A stretch of DNA of 64,000 nt from Smallanthus sonchifolius. Lineage: Eukaryota; Streptophyta; Magnoliopsida; Asterales; Asteraceae. This document shows, in pieces, positions 10,524-21,528 of this stretch. The position numbers and the translations under genes are program-made. A model generated the notes under the pieces. That model was not told the origin of the DNA, did not search any database, and was given only the letters and a program-made list of their open reading frames with translations. How positions within the stretch are numbered: position 1 is the first letter of the stretch; every line of letters begins with the position of its first letter. Location: NCBI GenBank assembly GCA_023525975.1, contig CM042035.1, positions 34,811,001-34,875,000 of the forward strand. The letters are read 5' to 3'.

Positions 10524-11013
10524 GGTGAGACTAAGGGACTTATTCGCAAAAATCAATTTGTTGATAAGGACTAGGATTGCAAAAGGTGAAGAATAGTATT
10601 TAATGCTCATTAATGTTATGTTTGACTCCATAATTCATATTTAAAATTGTTTTTATAAAGTTTATAAAATCTTAAATATGTTACTTGTTTAATTACAAAT
10701 GTTTATAAAAAAAATGTCTTTCATTTTTATAAAGACTACAATTTGTGTAAATGGTTTACTAAAATAGATATATGTTTACATATTTATTTAAAATTAAATA
10801 CATACATTTAGAAAATGTAAACTCTTGATTAATGCTCATAAATTTTAAAACTTATAATTTGTATAGATGATTAATTTAATAACATCAAATACATATATCA
10901 TATATACATACTTATAATTAGATTCCTATATCTATATAGAACAATATGTAAAAACGTGATTAAAGATATGTAAGTCGTATATCAAAAGTTGTATAATTGA
11001 TTTATTTGATATA

Positions 11014-11016
11014 ATC

Positions 11017-11057
<41 letters not shown>

Positions 11058-11100
11058 TGTACATACATATGTTATATATATATATATATATATATATAAT
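11014..11100. repeat. AT microsatellites
   Basis: Two runs of (AT)n separated by about 25 bases, in the U3 end of the element A LTR. Confidence 0.95.
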
Positions 11101-11261
11101 AGGAGGGTAATATTTAAATGTAAGATCAAAAATCTAAATTGATAGATGTTAAAATAATAATTAAAGTGACATATTGTTTTGAATAAGTATGGGGTTTATT
11201 AGGAGTGTCGTTACTATATAAAGTAAAATAATGTAGTACTAGAAAAATCTTGGATGTTACA

Positions 11262-11791
11262 TCAATGATACAGGCCCGGAGCATGTCCTCCAAGGTCTGA
11301 ATGGTCCTTTCCGATTGTCCATCGGTTTGGGGGTGGTAAGCGGTGCTGATGTTAAGTCTAGTGCACATTACTTCATTGAATTTCTTCCAAAACCTTGACG
11401 TGAATCTAGTATCCCTGTCGGACACAATCGACAGCGGCATACCATGTCTACTCACAACTTCGTTGATAAATATTTCTACTAGTCTTTCTGACGAATAAGT
11501 CTCACGTATTGGCAAGAAGTGAGCACTTTTCGTCAAGCGGTCTACGATCACCCAAATTGTATCATTGCCTTTAGCTGTTCGCGGTAGCTTGGTAATGAAG
11601 TCTATCGTGATCTCCTCCCACTTCCATTCCGGTATTGGTAAGGGTTGCATTTTACCGCATGGTTTCTGGTGCTCGGCCTTAACTAGTGAACACGTCAAGC
11701 ACTTGTTCACGTACTCAGTCACATCATTCTTCATGCCCGGCCACCAATACTCTTTCTTCAAGTCTTCCATCTGAAAACATTCGGACAACAA
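11262..11791 (-). pseudogene. Ty3/gypsy integrase fragment in the ORF3 position of S2
   Basis: An open frame starts MLSECFQMEDLKKEYWW and carries the second half of the integrase zinc site (CLTC), then the catalytic core with D (IDFITKLP), D (SDRD) and E (DGQSERTIQTLED). It ends at RACIID where the element A LTR begins, so the C-terminal domain is missing. The first two zinc-site histidines are also absent: homology to integrase begins right at the second Met (11774-11776). Immediately upstream the DNA aligns with the sequence upstream of S1 ORF3, including an acceptor-like TTTTCAG|ATG. So an integrase exon-like piece has replaced ORF3, or two elements were joined exactly there. Residues resemble chromovirus integrase but from a different family than G1 or G2. 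Confidence 0.7.
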
Positions 11792-11913
11792 AACACATTA
11801 GTAAACATAACAAACACAAACAAAAAAAAATTTAAAATTTAAACACAAAAAAATTTTAACAAAAAAAAATTCTAACACTCAAAAATCACAAGTCCAAATA
11901 CCCTCTGACCCCT

Positions 11914-12014
11914 AGGCGAACTTAATAAGTTCGCTTAGTGTTGCAAGAGGCGAACTTGTTAAGTTCGCCTGGACAAGTTCGCTTCGAATAAGTTCGCTTG
12001 GAACAAGTTCGCCT
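11914..12014. repeat. palindrome cluster, S2 spacer proximal to ORF3
   Basis: Two full dyads (GCGAACTTAATAAGTTCGC and a GTT-core version) followed by three AAGTTCGC half sites. Same order as 51384-51474 in S1. Confidence 0.9.
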
Positions 12015-12340
12015 AAACCTATGACGATACAAATTCAAACACTGAATTTAAAAAATCAGGCAAATCAATTGAAACAAATGAAACAGGTATTGTATATCGA
12101 TTGATTATCACTAAGTAAAGAATTCTAATGATCAATTTTAAATTTTTAATCAAAATTAGGTCAAAAAAATTGTTCTGACACGCTCACGAAGTAAACCGAG
12201 TAGAAAACATCAAAATACGCACAATTGAACGGATGATAATCAGTGAAATTACCGTAGTTGTGTTCGCAAATCAATTTGGAATAAGATGGAATCAACAAAC
12301 AACCCTAATAACACAGATTAAAATTTTCAAAGAAAATTTC

Positions 12341-12567
12341 CAGATAAGTTCGCTTCAAACAAAGAAGATGATGACTGATAAGTTCGCTTGGCCAAGAGCC
12401 TTATACACATTAAGTTCGCTTATTTAAGCGAACTTGTTAAGTTCGCTTAACAAGCCTTCAGCGAACATGCTAAGTTCGCTTCACCATCCACAGGCAAACA
12501 GATTAAGTTCGCTTCTCTGTTATTAAGCAAACATATTAAGTTCGCTTCACGATACACAAGCGAACAT
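12341..12567. repeat. palindrome cluster, S2 spacer
   Basis: About ten half sites, several paired into full or decayed dyads (GCGAACAT and GCAAACAT variants). Matches 51795-52031 in S1. Confidence 0.85.
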
Positions 12568-12711
12568 AATATCTATTCACTTTTGCCTTGAACAAAATTT
12601 TACCAACTTCAACCTTTCAAGTCTTGAACTATCGTCAGCATCATGTATCCGATCCAATCCCGAACAATTTTAATAAAAGTTTAGAATTTTCATGAAAAAT
12701 AAAAATCAAAA

Positions 12712-12826
12712 TATTTTTGAGTTTTATCTATACAAACGGAATCACATATTTTTGGATTTTATCTGTACAAACGGAAACACATATTTTTGGATTTTTATCT
12801 GAATAAACTGAAATCACATATTTTTT
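12712..12826. repeat. 35-bp tandem repeat, S2 spacer
   Basis: About three units, each ending in CACATATTTTTGG; S1 has about four at 52188-52334. Confidence 0.8.
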
Positions 12827-14081
12827 GATGATCATCATGAGCAAGAAGATCATATCAGTATCCAATTAACTCATCACACATTTTAGCAATAACAAAGGGT
12901 AACCTATAATATAAAACCATCCAACTCAGTCTTGTGCACTTCGCATCTTTTTCATTTTGAAACTAATTCAATTTGAATAATATTTGAAATGATACGCGAT
13001 AAATTCCATAGTAAATAAGATCAGGTTAGAAAATGCTCATTTATTTATACCGAATTTGAAATATAAAGCATGAATTCTTAAATTTGTCAATATTATATGA
13101 TTTGAAACTATAAGCGTTTATTCTCCAAATTCATGTGATTTAGTACCATTTAGATGAAAATCATCGTGTACCCCACATATATGCCAAACAGAAATATAAA
13201 TTGCACTATCTTCACGACATATACAGTTAATGTTAAGATTAGATCAATTTCCAAGATGAAATTATCTCTTTTAGCACAAGTATAAAAGCAGATCCCAAAG
13301 GATATAAGAATCATGATGATTCAGAATCAGAAGATTCTAATGAATTGGTTGTATAATGAGAATCAACTGATTCAGGTATGAGGATCCAACTATTATCTGG
13401 ATAAAATTCAATGCAGTCAGACTAGATGATGTATCTAACTGAACCAAGGACGAATATATGTTTCAACAAAATTTGAAAACATATCTTAGTTCAACATCAC
13501 CTTGCATGTTTTTCGGGGCATGGGCAGTGAAGTAAACTGAAATAAATTTGTGCTAAAGATATAATTCGATATTGGTCTCATGAAATTCTTTATAACCATA
13601 TATTCTTTATCTGATAATGATCTTTTACACACACACCCAGGCATATAATGGATTCAAATCACAAATGTAATCATATTATATTAAATTTTCACACTACTAT
13701 TAGTTTTAAAACGCTTTTAGTCTATTGACAATTCAAGTTTCAAATTTCATACACAAATTTTAAAACAAAATATCAAGAATAGAGCATTCATAACACTATC
13801 ATTTCTCATTTAAGCAGACTTTGAAATTTAGATCAAATCAACTCAGTTTAATCAAGCATATATCAAAGGTCTACTAAGGTCGTGTGAAATGAACTAATCA
13901 CTGATGTACTATCATTTCTTCTCTAACCTCAAATGATGTCAAATTTTATATTTTTCAATTTGTTTTTACTTTTTATAAATTAAAAACTTTTTGACTGAAA
14001 ATGTAAATGCAGAAATGTAATAAAGCAATAAAAGAACTTAAAAAACAAAATTTTCCATGAAATTCTGATTTTGAAAAGCTT

Positions 14082-17000
14082 TTATTCGGGATTGATCATA
14101 CCAATCATTTTAATTGGGAATTCAAACCTGGTACGATCAAATGCCTTGGTAAACAAATCAGCAAAATTATCGTCAGTGTGTACCTTGACCAGCTCAATCA
14201 ACCTTTTCTCTGCACAATCACAAATAAAATGATATCGAATTTCGATGTGCTTAGTTTTACTATGTTTAACAGGATTATTAGTTATGGACATAGTAGCATT
14301 ATTATCAATAAGCATAGGGGTTCCTGTGAAATTCAAACCGTAATCTCTCAATTGCTGTTGTATCCACAGGATCTGTGAACAACAACTCGCATAAGTGATA
14401 TATTCTGCTTCGCAAGTAGAAATGGAGACTGTGGTTTGCTTTTTGCATTGCCAGGATACAAGTCTATTACCTAAGAACTGGCAACCACCTGTTGTAGATT
14501 TCATGTCCAAACAATAACCACCAAAATCAGAATCAGTATAAGCATTGATATCAAAGTTAGAACCATGAGGATACCATAGCCTCAAACGTTGTTTTCCTTT
14601 CAAATATCGAAAGATTCTTTTCACAGCAATTAAGTGAGATTCTTTTGGCTTTGCCTGGAATCTGGAACATATGCACACGGCGAACATTATATTTGGCCTT
14701 GAAGCGGTTAAGTACATGAGGGATCCAATCATAGCTCTGTAAAGTCGACAATCCACATCTTTTCCATCCGGGTCAGAATTCAACTTATGATTGACTGGAA
14801 TTGGAGTATCATATGGGGTACAGTCCTCCATCTTGAACCGGCTCAAGATGTCTTTGACATACTTGGACTGATGAATAAAGAAACCATCTTCCTTTTGATT
14901 TACTTGCAAACCTAAGAAAAACGATAACTATCCTATAGCTGACATTTCAAATTTCGACTTGCATAACCCTTCGTTTGTTGAGCCAAAAATAATATCGTCC
15001 ACATAAATCTGCACCAGTAGGTAATCTCCCCCTGATTTCTTTATGAATAAGGTTGAGTCTATCTTTCCACGAACAAAGTCATTTGCCAAAAGATGTGTGG
15101 ATAAAGTTTCATACCACGCACGAGGAGCCTGATGAAGACCATAGAGGGCCTTATCAAGCTTGAAAACCATATTCGGATTCAGTGGATCTTCAAACCCCGG
15201 CGGCTGACAAACATAGACTTCCTCCTTGACCTTTCCATATAAAAACGCACTTTTGACGTCTAATTGAAACACCTTAAAAACTTTAAAAGAAGCAAAAGCT
15301 AGAAACAGCCTTATAGCTTCGAGCCTCGCAACAGGCGCATAAACCTCGGTGTAATCAATTCCTTCTTGTTGATTGAAGCCTTGGACAACTAATCTTGCCT
15401 TGTTGCGTACCACGACACCTCGATCGTCTTTCTTAAATTTAAACACCCATTTTGTTCCTATCGGATACGCACCCTTTGGAAGATCAACAAGATTCCAAAC
15501 CTTAAGTTTGTCAAATTGAGCAAGTTCTTCATGCATAGCTTCTATCCAATTGTTGTCATTTAAAGCCATTTCAACATTCTTGGGTTCAACCTGCGAAATA
15601 AAGCATGAATGTGAGCAATCATCAAGAACACCAGAATCTTTAATGCAGGTATACAAACAAGTATTATCAAAAAGAGAACGTGTTTTCACTCCATCCTGTA
15701 AATTTTCGAATATTCGTCATTGGATTATCTTTGAGTTCCTTGATGGATGCAACCTCAGGAACCGGCAACACGTCAACTTGAGTAGATTTAGATTGATAAG
15801 AATAATCTTGAGTAATAGGAATTTCGGAGTCTAAATTTGTAGGAATCTCCCCCTGAGCCTGTGTCGAAGGTAATGAATGATCACCCAACAACGGATCAGC
15901 AGAAGAATCTTGAAAAATAGCATTATCCTCCTCACACTCTGAATCTTGTGGACCTGAACAAGAAGCAACATTAGGATCGGGAGCAGAAGTAGATGGAATC
16001 GATGAATTTGGAACTGCATTTGGTAGAAATCCATTGTGTTGTGCATCCTGACATGACTCATAGAGAACAGCAGCTTCTTCAGCAGAAATATCAGAAGGTA
16101 AATGAAAAGACTTGAATAAGTTTTCATAATCAAATGCCCAATCCGGACCAATCGCCATTTGTGTTAAAGACCGATTTGAACAATCAATATGGAACCATTC
16201 TTCAACCTGGCGCGTCTTTTTGTTATAAACTCTCTTGGTTGTCGAATTAGCCACATACCCCAGAAAAATCCATTCAATAGCCTTTGCACTGAATTTTGTT
16301 GGGACATCTCGAACTTTCAATAGGGTGCAAGGATTACCAAAAGGTAGTAAATAATCCAGGTTCGTTTTCGATTATTCAGCATTTCATAGCAAGTCTTGTT
16401 ATGTCGCTTGACGGTCAAGACCCTGTTCAAAACGTGACATGCAGTATTCACAGCTTCAGCCCAAAAGGTGACTGCAAGCATCGTACGAGCTGTTTCGACC
16501 AAAGTCCTGTTCTTTCGTTCAGCGACACCGTTTTGTTGAGGAACATATGGCGCACTGAATTCATGATGAATTCCTTTTTGTAGACAGAATAAGCCCATTT
16601 TGCTATTCTTAAATTCGCTGCCATTGTCACTCCTGATTCTTCTGACTTTCAGATTGAATAAATTCTCCAAACCCAGGATTAAGTATTGTACCAACTCAGT
16701 GGTTTCAGCTTTGGAGTAATCATCAGTTATTACCAAGCAGTATGATTTTCCACCAATGCTCCTGATACTGATAGGACCGAACAAATCCATATGCAGCAAC
16801 TCCAAAGGAGTTACGATAGAATTCGTCGATTTAGATTTGTGAGATTTCTTTCTTTGCTTCCCCTTCTTGCAAGGAATACAATCATCAGGAACTGAGAATT
16901 TCATCTTCGGAATACCAAGAACCAAATCATTCCTAACAATGTAGTTCATCTTCCTAAAGTTAATGTGAGCTAGCTTCCTGTGCCACAACATTGAATCAGA

Positions 17001-17429
17001 TTCTGACGCCTTGGAGAGTAAACATGTTGGAATTGAATCCGTTGTAGTGGCGACACTCATGTCAAGGACATACGTGTCATTTCTCCTCGTAGCCTTCATA
17101 AGAATCCATTCATCAGGAATCACGAAGCCCGGTTTCAAAATATAACATTCAGCATCGTTGAAATGGAACGAAAACTTCTTGTCACAAACTTGTGATACAC
17201 TTAAAAGATTGTGTTCCAGCTGCTCAACATAATTCACCTTCTCAAATTTGACTTTCTCATTCTTTAATGTACCATGTCCAGTTATGTACCCGCCTTTATT
17301 ACCCGCAAAAGCGACATAACCTCCATCAATTTGTTTAACATCCTCAAGTAATCTAACATTCCCTGTCATATGTCGAGAGCAACCACTATCCACATACCAT
17401 GTATTATTGATAGTCCTCATTGGTTGTCC
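14082..17429 (-). pseudogene. S2 pol: protease, integrase, RT, RNase H (Ty1/copia order)
   Basis: Reads on the minus strand from GQP after the gag stop. Protease DSGCSRHMTG (about 17390), the GAG-pre-integrase zinc region (H-H-C-C, about 16990-16860), integrase core with MDLFGP, RSDNGSEF and NGVAERKN, then RT with YVDD (about 15003) and RNase H (AEYI...; ends FTKAFDRTRFEF...). Integrase before RT is the copia signature. Damage: frameshift near 16330, a second near 15690, a TAG at about 14925, and three in-frame deletions relative to S1 (10, 5 and 7 codons). It cannot make a functional enzyme. About 95% similar to S1 by eye. Confidence 0.9.
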
Positions 17430-20400
17430 CTACATAAACAACGAGAATAAGTTAGAAATAGGAACCCAAGCCATCGTGGTCTTGGGTCGTACAGTTTGAT
17501 CAAAATAAACAACTTCTTGTAATTTACAATCAATCTTATCATTCACTTTTGGAACAGAAGTTTGACAATCAGACTTTTTCAAAGAAGATCCATTTTTATT
17601 ATTTTGAAAAACATTATTTGATATATTATTATCAGATTCTGATGTTTCCAAAATTTTCTTCAATTTTCTGTTTCGTCTTCTCCTTTGAGGTCTAGACAAT
17701 TTAACTTCCTGATGAGAATCTTTTGAAATTCCTACATTAGGAATCTCAAGTTTCTCTTTGCATGCAAAAGATTTAGAATGCAATTTATCTTGTTTAAATC
17801 CATAGGATTTAACAAAAGATCGATCAGACAAATTTTTCTCCAAACTAGAAGACGACTTTCCCTCATCTTTTCTTTTCAGAATCTTCATCACTTTTGGTTG
17901 TGAAGAAACAGTCTTCATTTTACCCTAGTTCTTGTAAGGACAATTGATCAGAATGTGACCAGCCTCGTTGCAATGAAAACACATTCTTCTTTCTTGATAA
18001 TTTCTGAAATAAGGAGTTTTCTTTTAATGTGAGGATCCATCAGAGGAATAAGCTTCAGAAGAATGTCCCAAACAGTTTATCGGCTTCTTTGGAACATAAG
18101 CCTGTGTTGGCACCGTTGAAGAATACATTTTTTGATAACCGGCCGCTACAAAACCACTCGATTGTAAAATTGGAGAAAGCTTAGATGGACCAACTTTCAC
18201 CTCTTCAGGTTCAGTCAGAATGCATCTATCTCGGGTAACAGTTTTAACAACTGTTGGGTCATCAATTTTTACCTCTTTTGGAATGCCTTCAACTTTCTTC
18301 TCATCAAACACCTCATCTTCAGAATCAGACTCATACACCATATCCTCCCCAGTTACCAGATTCACCTTTAACATAGTCTTTGGATCTATCTCCTCTTCAT
18401 GTATGATTTCAGGTTCCACCACATAATTTGCATTAAACGGTGGAGGAATAAATCCAATTCCAGCAACACGCTTAGTAGGATCAGCATTTGTGTTAAAATA
18501 ATCCAAAACAACTGAAGAATTTTCAAAATTTTCCATCTTTCTATGAAGTTTGATCACTTCAGACTCTTTGTAAGATATTTCTTTATTCTTTTGAGCAACA
18601 ACCTTATTACGTTTTTCTATCTCAGCATAAGCCATATCTAGATGATAACCTTGCTCTTTATATTTCAACCTTAGAGAATTGAAGTCTCTTTTCAAAGACT
18701 CAATTCTATTGATGCACAATTCATCATTATCTTTCAGTTTCTGATTAACAGTATGCATCGATTTCATGTCACAAATTAAGTTTGTGTTATTATCCATGAC
18801 CTTTTGCAATTTATCTTTAACAGAAATGCAGTTAGAACAGCAAATATGACAAACAGAGTCTTTTACCTTAGACGGATCAGACATGTCTGCCATGAATACT
18901 TTGGCAATGGGAATATTTTCTGAATCAGCACCATTAGAAGCATTTTGAGTAAGAACAATATCCTCCTCAGCAACACCTGATGCAGCATCAGAATCAATAT
19001 TCTGCACTTGTTCTATTTCTTTATCAACGCTTGGAACACTGTCACCATCACAAGAATCATCACTAGAACTTTCATCATCGGTTGACTCCTCTGGTTTTTC
19101 AGAATGAATTTCTGCTACAAAAGCCTGACTCACAACACCCACCAAGTCTTCCAGATGAATGCCCCAGTCATAGTTTTCGTCGTTCTGAGCAACCAATGCC
19201 GATGAAGCAGATGCATGATTTGTATTACCAGATGAACCATGTGACTGATTCCTATTATGCTGAAAATTAGGTTGCTTCTTTTGAGAATCAAACTCGACCT
19301 TTGGCTTCACACATTCCTTAGCAAAGTGACCATATTCTTGACAATTGTAACACCGAACTTTGCTTTTATCAAAACCCATGCGAGATCGACTATTTGAGCC
19401 AATATATTTTCTGCCAGTTTTCTTCAAGAAATCTTTAGCTTGACGCATCAACATGGCCATATTCCATTGGATATTCATTTCTTCCAGATCAACAGGGTCA
19501 ATCTGTCTGAAATCTTCTTCTATAACCTCAGGATCATGTATTTTACCTCCAATAAAATTTTCAGATGACGCCATGAATGAGGAAAACATAGCAAGATAGT
19601 CATCAGCAACCTTCTGATTCAAATGAGATCCAGATGAAGTAGAAGCTGTAGTCACAGAAAATCCAGAATGGATTGAATGACCAGAATGAATCGGAACTCC
19701 AGAACACTGATCATTTGAAGAATCTTGAGCATCGCTAGAAAAGAATGCCACTCCAGTACCAGTTTTACCAGTAGATTTGGCAAAATACATTAAGGGATCC
19801 TGGATACGCTCCAAGTTAGTCTCTTTCTTCTTCATATTCATGTCATGCGACTGAATCTTCCCTAGAACTTCTTCAAGAGACATGGTTTTATACTTAATAT
19901 TTTCTTTGATTAAAACCGTATACACATCAAATTTTGATGGTAAAGCCTCCAAGAATTTATCATTGATTTCCTCAGTCTCATACACCACAGAAGCACTTGC
20001 CAGTTCACTAAGAAGATGATAGAATCTTGTAGCAAGATCATCCAAGGATTCGTTTTGAAAATGTTTAAAGACCAAGAACTGCTTCTTTAATAGCTCTTTT
20101 CTACTCTTCTTCACATCCAAACTTCCTTCACACCTTTTCTGTAATGCTTCCCACAGTTGTTGAGAAGACTTAAACTGTTTGAAACTGTGATATATTTCCT
20201 TCGGAAGAGACATCGAAATACTAGCCATCGCTTTCTTTTCCCTGTCAAATAGCAACTTCTCTTCAGTAGTTAACGCTGACACCGGCTTTGGAACATCATC
20301 CTGTCCCATCCACGAATAAGTCGGATGCGTATAACCTTCCAAAATCGGAATCCACAAACTGGTATCGGTAAAAGATACAAACTGGTCGAACCGATCTTTT

Positions 20401-20504
20401 CAATTTGAATAATCAGCTAGATTCAACAACTTCGGAGGTTTTTGAGATGTACCGATCTTATTATCATAATTGAACATATTCGTGACTTGAACCATATTTG
20501 CCAT
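17430..20504 (-). pseudogene. S2 gag (Sirevirus-type)
   Basis: Starts at ATG 20502-20504 and ends at TAG 17430-17432, in frame with pol. N-terminal gag domain (UBN2-like, conserved Trp and Leu), CCHC knuckle CYNCQEYGHFAKEC (about 19350-19310), long acidic and coiled-coil region (about 18970-18500), then a second knuckle CFHCNEAGHILINC (about 17985) and a basic tail. Three stops break it: TGA 20400-20402 (a Trp codon in S1), TAA 18024-18026 and TAG 17925-17927. The closing TAG is shared with S1 and is probably the native end of gag. Confidence 0.88.
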
Positions 20505-21024
20505 TTTTCCTGAAAAATTTTCCAAGTGTTGAACTTCCTTTACCCTTAGGCGAAGATAATAAGTTCGCCTCTGAGACACCCAAGCGAACTTAATGAGAAG
20601 CGAACTTAATAAGTTCGCTTAAACCAGAAATCAAAAATATGATCAAATTCGCCTAAAATAAGTTCGCTTAATCCTGTGAGAAGCGAACTTGACAAGTTTG
20701 CCTGCACACAAATCAGCAAGTTCGCTTGCAGTAACAGAATCAAGATCAAGAACACTTCAGACCACTTTCGCGAACCATAGACATACTGAAATCATCATTA
20801 ATCACTGATTTGAAGGAATTAATCAAAATTGAACCGTAGGATTGTATAATTTCTCTATTAGAAGCTTTCTATCGGATCAATTTCGTCAAAATCCTCTTCA
20901 AAAACACCAAATCAGATCTGAATCAGTCTTAAAAACTCCATGGAAATGAAAAACTCAAAAATGACGAATTTCATGTCAATTTGCATATAAAACCGTCTAG
21001 AATCAACAAGAATCACGAACAATA
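20505..21024 (-). other. S2 gag leader
   Basis: Untranslated leader between primer site and gag ATG, 520 bp. The part next to gag holds a palindrome cluster (20549-20730); the rest has no recognised signal. Confidence 0.7.
20549..20730. repeat. palindrome cluster, S2 leader
   Basis: Full dyads and half sites of GCGAACTT/AAGTTCGC, about eight half sites, some decayed. The same place in S1 (60159-60333) and S3 (22979-23097) is also occupied. Confidence 0.88.
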
Positions 21025-21036
21025 GCTCTGATACCA
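21025..21036 (-). promoter_or_regulatory. S2 primer-binding site
   Basis: TGGTATCAGAGC on the minus strand, two bases from the LTR end: a full match to the initiator Met tRNA 3' end. Confidence 0.92.
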
Positions 21037-21038
21037 CT

Positions 21039-21528
21039 TGTAGGTCCTCATGGCGCTTCTACGGATCGATCTCGTGATAAGACGTGACGTTAACTCGAAG
21101 TGCGGAATCCAACGAATCAACGTTTATATGCATAAAAGACAATATAGACAATCACGTAAATAACCTTCACAATTGTATTCCAAATCACATTAGAGTTACA
21201 GACTCAATCAGACTAATTCGATAATTCTCTGTTCTGTTTCTCAATTACTCTAACTAACTCTGTAAACACACATATATATATAGCCGTCTGACCTGCTATA
21301 AGCGAACTTATTAAGTTCGCCTCTAACAGACTAAGCGAACTTAACAAGTTCGCCTCAGATAGACTTAAGCGAACTTATTAAGTTCGCCTCTGTTAGACCA
21401 GGCGAACTTAACAAGTTCGCCTCTAGGTAAACTTGAATAAACACTTAGTGACTTTTTACATAACAAAAACATAAAGACATAAGATCTAACTATTACAAGC
21501 TTTTGTCATTACAAACTATGTCCTAACA
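21039..21528 (-). repeat. S2 5' LTR
   Basis: 490 bp. On the minus strand it begins TGTTAGGACATAG and ends GGACCTACA. Similar to the S1 LTRs over its whole length. S3 gag resumes at 21529. Confidence 0.92.
21271..21422 (-). promoter_or_regulatory. S2 LTR promoter: four dyads upstream of a TATA box
   Basis: On the minus strand, four dyads (21402-21420, 21369-21387, 21335-21353, 21302-21320) with cores AAC, ATT, AAC and ATT when read on the plus strand, each 33-34 bp from the next, run directly into a TATATATA box at 21271-21283. The last dyad is about 20 bp from the TATA box. A spacing near three helical turns suggests protein binding on one face. Confidence 0.8.

Larger units (their letters stand above)
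8946..11261 (-). mobile_element. element A: 5' LTR and start of a chromovirus
   Basis: Minus-strand LTR (9008-11261) followed by three bases, a primer-binding site (8992-9004) and about 46 bp of internal DNA before G1 interrupts it. LTR ends are TGTAACATCC and GGGGTGTGACA, close to those of G1 and G2. The rest of the element must lie left of the window. It inserted into the integrase fragment of S2 just after an Ile-Asp codon pair at 11262. Confidence 0.85.
9008..11261 (-). repeat. element A 5' LTR
   Basis: 2,254 bp with TG...CA ends. On the minus strand it has TATAAATA (10516-10523), a leader with donor GTAAGT near 10400, a 30-bp minisatellite and the conserved U5 splice-like block (9235-9753). 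The distal part (about 10600-11100) is very A+T rich. Different enough from G1 and G2 to be a separate family. Confidence 0.88.
11792..14081 (-). other. S2 pol-ORF3 spacer, non-coding
   Basis: About 2.3 kb without a credible ORF, alignable along its length with 51219-53590 in S1. Contents: two clusters of the GCGAACTT/AAGTTCGC motif, a 35-bp tandem repeat and T/A-rich DNA. Similarity between two diverged copies suggests it is a real part of the element, not inserted debris. Confidence 0.75.
11262..21528 (-). mobile_element. S2: Sirevirus-like Ty1/copia element, 5' two thirds, chimeric
   Basis: Minus-strand element with 5' LTR (21039-21528), primer site, leader, gag, pol and a long non-coding spacer, all collinear with S1. 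Where S1 has ORF3, S2 has a Ty3 integrase fragment (11262-11791), then is broken by element A; the rest is left of the window. S2 sits in the gag of S3. Coding parts are interrupted by stops. Size, order and the third-ORF layout fit the Sirevirus lineage of copia. Confidence 0.85.

Noticed and set aside
10932..11129. 65-codon ORF on the minus strand
   Set aside because: Produced by AT microsatellites (Tyr/Ile repeats).
11914..12567. CRISPR-like repeat array
   Set aside because: Spacing is irregular, half sites are unpaired in places, and this is plant retrotransposon DNA; the repeats are dyads of a mobile element.
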